A DNA stretch of 15,761 bases, taken from NCBI GenBank assembly GCA_015655255.1, contig JAATFJ010000158.1:1-15761 (forward strand), written 5' to 3'. A program made the translations under genes and the position numbers. The DNA is from Actinomycetales bacterium. Its GTDB lineage: Bacteria > Actinomycetota > Actinomycetes > Actinomycetales > Microbacteriaceae. Below are positions 12,441 to 15,761 of this stretch, piece by piece (positions within the stretch are counted from its first letter, which is position 1; the number at the start of each line of letters is the position of its first letter). The notes under the pieces are model-generated. The model worked only from the letters and a program-made list of their open reading frames with translations. It did no database searches and had not been told where the DNA came from.

Positions 12441-14687
12441 TCAAGACACCCCGGGGCCGGCGGTGTAGTCGCTTGTGGAGCCGCCGATGCTCTCGATCCG
12501 GGGAACCGATCCGTTCCCGAGCCGGAGCAGTGCCTCGTAAGTCTGCACATGGTTGAGCTTGCCGTCGCTCATGTAATAGACATCGGGGCCGTTGTTGAAC
12601 CGCACGATCGATTTATCGGCGAGAACGGGGGTGCCGAAGGTGAAGGATCCTCGCTCGGACGCGGAACGGGTCTGGATCGTCGGAGAACTCCCTCCGATGG
12701 CGACCGCGGTGTTCCATGTGACGACGTAGCGGAGTACCCCGGAACGCATCTGATAGACGGCGGTATCACCGGAGAAGCTCAGCAGCACACCCTCCGCGGC
12801 GAGGAGCGGAGCTCCGATGCCGTAGGAACGGGCGCTGTCCGCTGACCAGCTCACGAGGGCGAATCGCGCCGAGCCGTTGTTGAGCGCCACAAGGTCTTCG
12901 TAGTGCTGGATGAGGCGGATCGAGGTCGACCCATCGAAGGCATAGATGTTGGAGTTCCCCTGCGTGGCGACGAACAGCGGCGCGGCGAGCGTTCCGCTCG
13001 ATGCGGGGAAGGCGGCGCAGTCCCCGGCGGCGAGGCGTGTCGCGCGCAGGGTAACGGTGCCGGTCACCGTGCGGAATCCGTTGCCGTCGACGACGCGTAG
13101 CTCCGAGCCGCACCGCACGGTCGGCAGTAGCGTGTCCTTGGCGATCGACGCGGAGGGGAGGGCACTCGCATCGACTACGTCGACGGTGCCCTTCGCTCCA
13201 TAGTGCTGCGCGAGTTCGATGGAGGGGACGTGGATGAGCGTGGACGTCGCCGTCGTCAGATAGACCTCGCCGCGATTCGCAGCACGGACAAGGCGCCCCG
13301 CGCCCAGATAGGGGGTTCCGAGGCTATAGGCGTTGAAGGTCGTCTGAGCGATCGTCGCGGAGTAGGGGGACGTGCTCCCCGTCACGCTCGCGAGCGCCGT
13401 GGGATCGACGACATAGCGTTTCTGCGTTCCGGAGATCCAGTAGACCTCCGGTTTTCCGAGGAGACGAACGGTGGAATTGACCTCCGCGCCCGTGCTGAAC
13501 GCATCGATGACGGCCGCGGGCATGTCCGTGGCGTTCTGCGCGATGTAGCCGAGTGCCGTGACCAGATCCACGGTCGGGAAGCGATGCTTCGTGCCGTCCT
13601 TCTCCAGTAGATAGATCGTGCCGTTTCGGGGATCGCGTACGGAGCGCGTCACCGTTCCGCCATCGCGGAGGGCGTTCACCGTGGCGGGGGAGACGATCTG
13701 GAACGCCCCGAACTTCGCGGTGAGGACGTCGAGATCGTCGACGGTGCTCACGTGGTAGCGCACGCCGTTCGCGGCGAGGTAGATGGCGGCGCCGTCGGTG
13801 GCGCGGATGAGGCTTGTTACGTTGATCGAGGTCGTGGTCGACTGCGTTGATCCGAACCACTGCGTGAAGAAGCTGTAGAAGTTCCTGTTGCCGTAGGCCG
13901 AGCAGCTGTCTCCCGTGCCGAAGCCCGCCTTGAGTGCCGCGGCGTTCGGCTGATAGGGCGTGTAGTAGTAGAGGGCCGCGGTGGCCTTGTTCTGGATGTA
14001 CACCGCGCTGCTGCCGCACGCGGCGTTCGGGCTGTAGCGGATGTTCCAGGTCTTGCCGGGGGCGTAGTAGGTGAAGTACTTGCCCTCGGTGTAGATCTTC
14101 ATCTGGCGGGCGGCGCCGTAGAGCTGGTTGAAGAGCCCGGCGTAGGCAGGATCGCACGCGGCGGTGTCGGGGCAGGCCATGCCGAAGGCCTTCGTGTAGC
14201 GCCAGTCGCTCGGCCAGGTGTGCGTGACGAGGCTCTGCTCCTTCTCCAGCATGACGAGGAGCACCTGCGGATTGATGCCGCAGGACTGGGCCACCTTGGC
14301 GATCATCGTCGCCGCGGACTCATTACTGCTGCCGGCGTACCCGTTGCAATACGCATCGGCCGTGCGGTTGGGGGTTTTCTGGCGATAGTCCTTGAGGCAG
14401 GTGTAGCCGCTCTGGCACGTGGAGACCTTGCTGCGGAGGAAGGAATCGATCTGCGCTGCCGTCATCGTCGAGCTGTTGAAGAAGACGGCGTCGGACATGA
14501 TGTTCCCGGCCTGGAAGCCGTCCGTGACGAGGGCCTTGGCGATCGCTGTCGATGCCGTGCGCCCCGCGGAGACCTCCGTCGCCGAGGCCGTGGTCGATGG
14601 GACGAACACGAGCAGTGCGGCAGCGAGGAGCGCGCCGATGGCACTCGCGACGACCCTGCGCAGGCGGGACGGTGAGGTGAGGGGCAC
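12441..14687 (-). CDS. Secreted protein: cysteine-rich, possibly lysozyme-like domain plus seven propeller-like repeats
   Basis: A 748-residue exported protein of a type often labelled 'hemagglutinin' or hypothetical in actinobacteria; function not established. Start GTG 14687 is chosen because CACAAT lies exactly 6 nt upstream and because it gives a clean signal peptide: basic RLRR (8-11), hydrophobic core 12-29, cleavage expected after Ala-Ser-Ala (34-36). The frame also opens at GTG 14723. Residues about 60-280 form a compact domain with many cysteines (91, 97, 114, 136 and several more) and the helix PQVLLVMLEKEQSLV (Glu148, Glu150), then FGMACPDTAACD and NQLYGAARQM; a glutamate in such a helix before a serine recalls transglycosylase folds, but this is inference. 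From about 290 to the end there are seven copies of a unit like VYYMSDGKLNHV, about 55-80 residues apart, suggesting a beta-propeller or adhesive array. It lies upstream of the exporter genes on the same strand. Confidence 0.8.
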   Translation of the reverse strand: MPLTSPSRLRRVVASAIGALLAAALLVFVPSTTASATEVSAGRTASTAIAKALVTDGFQAGNIMSDAVFFNSSTMTAAQIDSFLRSKVSTCQSGYTCLKDYRQKTPNRTADAYCNGYAGSSNESAATMIAKVAQSCGINPQVLLVMLEKEQSLVTHTWPSDWRYTKAFGMACPDTAACDPAYAGLFNQLYGAARQMKIYTEGKYFTYYAPGKTWNIRYSPNAACGSSAVYIQNKATAALYYYTPYQPNAAALKAGFGTGDSCSAYGNRNFYSFFTQWFGSTQSTTTSINVTSLIRATDGAAIYLAANGVRYHVSTVDDLDVLTAKFGAFQIVSPATVNALRDGGTVTRSVRDPRNGTIYLLEKDGTKHRFPTVDLVTALGYIAQNATDMPAAVIDAFSTGAEVNSTVRLLGKPEVYWISGTQKRYVVDPTALASVTGSTSPYSATIAQTTFNAYSLGTPYLGAGRLVRAANRGEVYLTTATSTLIHVPSIELAQHYGAKGTVDVVDASALPSASIAKDTLLPTVRCGSELRVVDGNGFRTVTGTVTLRATRLAAGDCAAFPASSGTLAAPLFVATQGNSNIYAFDGSTSIRLIQHYEDLVALNNGSARFALVSWSADSARSYGIGAPLLAAEGVLLSFSGDTAVYQMRSGVLRYVVTWNTAVAIGGSSPTIQTRSASERGSFTFGTPVLADKSIVRFNNGPDVYYMSDGKLNHVQTYEALLRLGNGSVPRIESIGGSTSDYTAGPGVS

Positions 14688-14693
14688 TTGGCT

Positions 14694-14699
14694 ATTGTG
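14694..14699 (-). promoter_or_regulatory. Leaderless -10 element for the secreted protein gene
   Basis: On the minus strand CACAAT, spacer AGCCAA, GTG at 14687: 6-nt spacing, the same hexamer as before the PH gene. It argues against the longer frame starting at 14723. Confidence 0.5.
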
Positions 14700-14717
14700 G
14701 CGTAAAGTGCCTGACGA

Positions 14718-14739
14718 TGCCACTGTTGCCTATGTGGCA
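14718..14739. repeat. Inverted repeat in the divergent region before rmlA
   Basis: TGCCAC (14718-14723) and GTGGCA (14734-14739) are perfect 6-bp arms 10 bp apart, one helical turn apart as in many dimeric repressor sites. It lies between the -10 elements of the divergent secreted-protein and rmlA genes. The rest of the 133-bp gap (14688-14820) shows no gene. Operator function is a guess. Confidence 0.3.
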
Positions 14740-14808
14740 GGTGTGATTTCTGATATGTGCAGCACCGATAGCACGCGGCGTCCTCCCGGGTTCGTCGTCC
14801 CCATGTGA

Positions 14809-14814
14809 CACGAT
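14809..14814 (+). promoter_or_regulatory. Leaderless -10 element for rmlA
   Basis: CACGAT, spacer ATGAGG, GTG at 14821: 6-nt spacing. It favours GTG 14821 (protein start MKGIILAGG, typical for RmlA) over the in-frame ATG at 14815. Confidence 0.4.
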
Positions 14815-14820
14815 ATGAGG

Positions 14821-15761
14821 GTGAAAGGCATCATTCTCGCGGGGGGATCCGGCACCAGGCTGCATCCGATCACCCTCGGCGTCTCCAAGCAGCTCATCCC
14901 GGTCTTCGACAAGCCGATGGTCTACTACCCGCTGTCGACTCTCATCCTCGCGGGCATCCGGGACATCCTCGTCATCACGACGCCGCACGACGCGTCGCAC
15001 TTCGAGCGTCTTCTCGGCGACGGCTCGCAGTTCGGCATCAACCTGACGTTCGCGCAGCAGCCCTCGCCGGATGGCCTCGCACAGGCGTTCACGATCGGCG
15101 CCGACTTCATCGGCGGCGATGAGGTCGCGCTCGTCCTCGGCGACAATCTTCTCTACGGCCCCGGTCTCGGCAGTCGGCTGCAGCGCTTCCACGGCATCGA
15201 CGGGGGAGCGGTCTTCGCCTACTGGGTCGCCGAACCGCAGGCCTACGGTGTCGTCGAGTTCGATGCGGAGGGGCACGCGATCTCCCTGGAGGAGAAGCCT
15301 GCCCAGCCGAAGAGCAACTTTGCCGTTCCCGGTCTCTACTTCTACGACAACGACGTCGTCGAGATCGCCCGGAACCTGAAGCCCTCCGCCCGCGGCGAGT
15401 ACGAGATCACCGATGTCAACCGTGCCTACCTCGAACGTGGCAAGCTCCAGGTCGAGGTTCTTCCTCGCGGCACAGCCTGGCTCGACACGGGCACCTTCGA
15501 CCAGATGACGGACGCTGCCGACTACGTGCGCGTCCGGACTCGCGGCCGTTTCGTGTCCGACGGGACCCTGCTCTCCGTTGGTGGCAAGCTGCCCTTCAAC
15601 ACCAACGGCGGCGTCCTCTGCAACAACCACCCCACCACCCGCGGCGGCATCACCAAGGTGATCGAAGCCGTCCGCCAACGGCGCGTCGAGGCGTGCCCTA
15701 AGGTGCATTTCCCCAACTGCGACCTGGCCGTCGCCCACTGCAACGGCGGCTCGCTCGGCAT
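14821..15761 (+). CDS. rmlA: Glucose-1-phosphate thymidylyltransferase, C-terminus replaced by thiolase sequence, open at window end
   Basis: RmlA joins dTTP and glucose 1-phosphate to dTDP-glucose, the first step towards dTDP-rhamnose for envelope glycans. Residues 1 to about 237 are a textbook Rml[18 protein letters not shown] (nucleotide-binding loop G8-R13), [28 protein letters not shown] with Asp108, [28 protein letters not shown], and [18 protein letters not shown] (220-237). A normal RmlA would go on with about 50 more residues of the helical C-terminus (usually ...RTIEERQG-like). Here the frame continues without a stop as [15 protein letters not shown], then clearly thiolase-type sequence to the window end. 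The catalytic core is complete; the C-terminal dimer/allosteric region is missing. The hybrid is either a contig artefact or a real fusion. Confidence 0.88.
   Translation, partial: MKGIILAGGSGTRLHPITLGVSKQLIPVFDKPMVYYPLSTLILAGIRDILVITTPHDASHFERLLGDGSQFGINLTFAQQPSPDGLAQAFTIGADFIGGDEVALVLGDNLLYGPGLGSRLQRFHGIDGGAVFAYWVAEPQAYGVVEFDAEGHAISLEEKPAQPKSNFAVPGLYFYDNDVVEIARNLKPSARGEYEITDVNRAYLERGKLQVEVLPRGTAWLDTGTFDQMTDAADYVRVRTRGRFVSDGTLLSVGGKLPFNTNGGVLCNNHPTTRGGITKVIEAVRQRRVEACPKVHFPNCDLAVAHCNGGSLG
15532..15761 (+). other. Thiolase C-terminal fragment fused in frame to RmlA
   Basis: From about codon 238 of the rmlA frame the sequence matches what is known of thiolase-family (acetyl-CoA acetyltransferase, lipid-transfer-protein type) C-termini: [19 protein letters not shown] (242-260), [16 protein letters not shown] (261-276) with the NHP motif at 269-271, [17 protein letters not shown] and NGGSLG. 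In this family the last motif is usually HGTGG or HGNGG; here it reads HCNGG. The fragment is coding, in the same frame, and continues past the window. No thiolase N-terminus, catalytic-cysteine region or related fatty-acid gene is present elsewhere in the window. The family call is made by recall of the motif pattern, not by a search. Confidence 0.75.

Noticed and set aside
12290..12550. 86-codon minus-strand open frame ending at the permease start
   Set aside because: Overlaps the end of the secreted protein gene and a hairpin/promoter region; no ribosome site, no recognisable sequence. The remaining gap 12294-12440 is better read as terminator plus promoter.
14688..14723. Longer start (GTG 14723) for the secreted protein
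   Set aside because: Would place extra polar residues before the signal peptide and ignore the CACAAT at 6 nt before GTG 14687.
1..15761. CRISPR arrays, tRNA/rRNA genes, transposases or prophage genes
   Set aside because: Looked for on both strands; no spaced direct repeats, cloverleaf-like genes, transposase motifs or att-like duplications were seen.

Overview
The window is high-GC DNA with densely packed genes, few Shine-Dalgarno sites and many leaderless starts. Gene content and style point to an actinobacterium, probably of the Microbacteriaceae type. This is inferred from protein features and layout only; no database search was possible. The theme is cell-envelope polymer assembly, most plausibly a teichoic-acid-like poly(polyol phosphate), with a short housekeeping block in the middle.

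Layout: (1) positions 1-2390 (+) hold two overlapping CDP-glycerol glycerophosphotransferase family genes, the first cut by the window start. (2) 2476-3546 (-) is an ExoA-like family 2 glycosyltransferase, and 3597-4895 (+) is a third, divergent CDP-glycerol transferase-like gene; these two are transcribed outward from a 50-bp shared promoter region. (3) 4942-8058 (+) is birA, a PH-domain membrane protein, purK and purE, an order that resembles the birA - membrane protein - purK - purE neighbourhood known from Mycobacterium. (4) 8055-10638 (+) is an LCP (LytR-CpsA-Psr) ligase that overlaps purE, then a GT-B glycosyltransferase. (5) 10676-12293 (-) is a two-gene polysaccharide/teichoic-acid ABC exporter, permease first and ATPase second. 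(6) 12441-14687 (-) is a secreted protein with a cysteine-rich, possibly lysozyme-like domain followed by seven repeats. (7) 14821-15761 (+) starts as glucose-1-phosphate thymidylyltransferase (rmlA) but changes in frame, near position 15530-15550, into the C-terminus of a thiolase-family protein and runs off the window end.

How the parts could work together (inference): CDP-glycerol transferases and glycosyltransferases build a lipid-linked polymer in the cytoplasm, the ABC pair exports it, the LCP protein ligates it to peptidoglycan, and RmlA would supply dTDP-glucose for dTDP-rhamnose. The secreted protein may act on or bind the wall.

Two patterns run through the window. Eight transcription units have a -10-like hexamer exactly 6 nt before the start codon, which implies leaderless mRNAs and fixes several starts. 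Four genes end in perfect hairpins that straddle or abut the stop codon. The most striking anomaly is the rmlA/thiolase hybrid at the right edge, which may be an assembly chimera or a real recombination.
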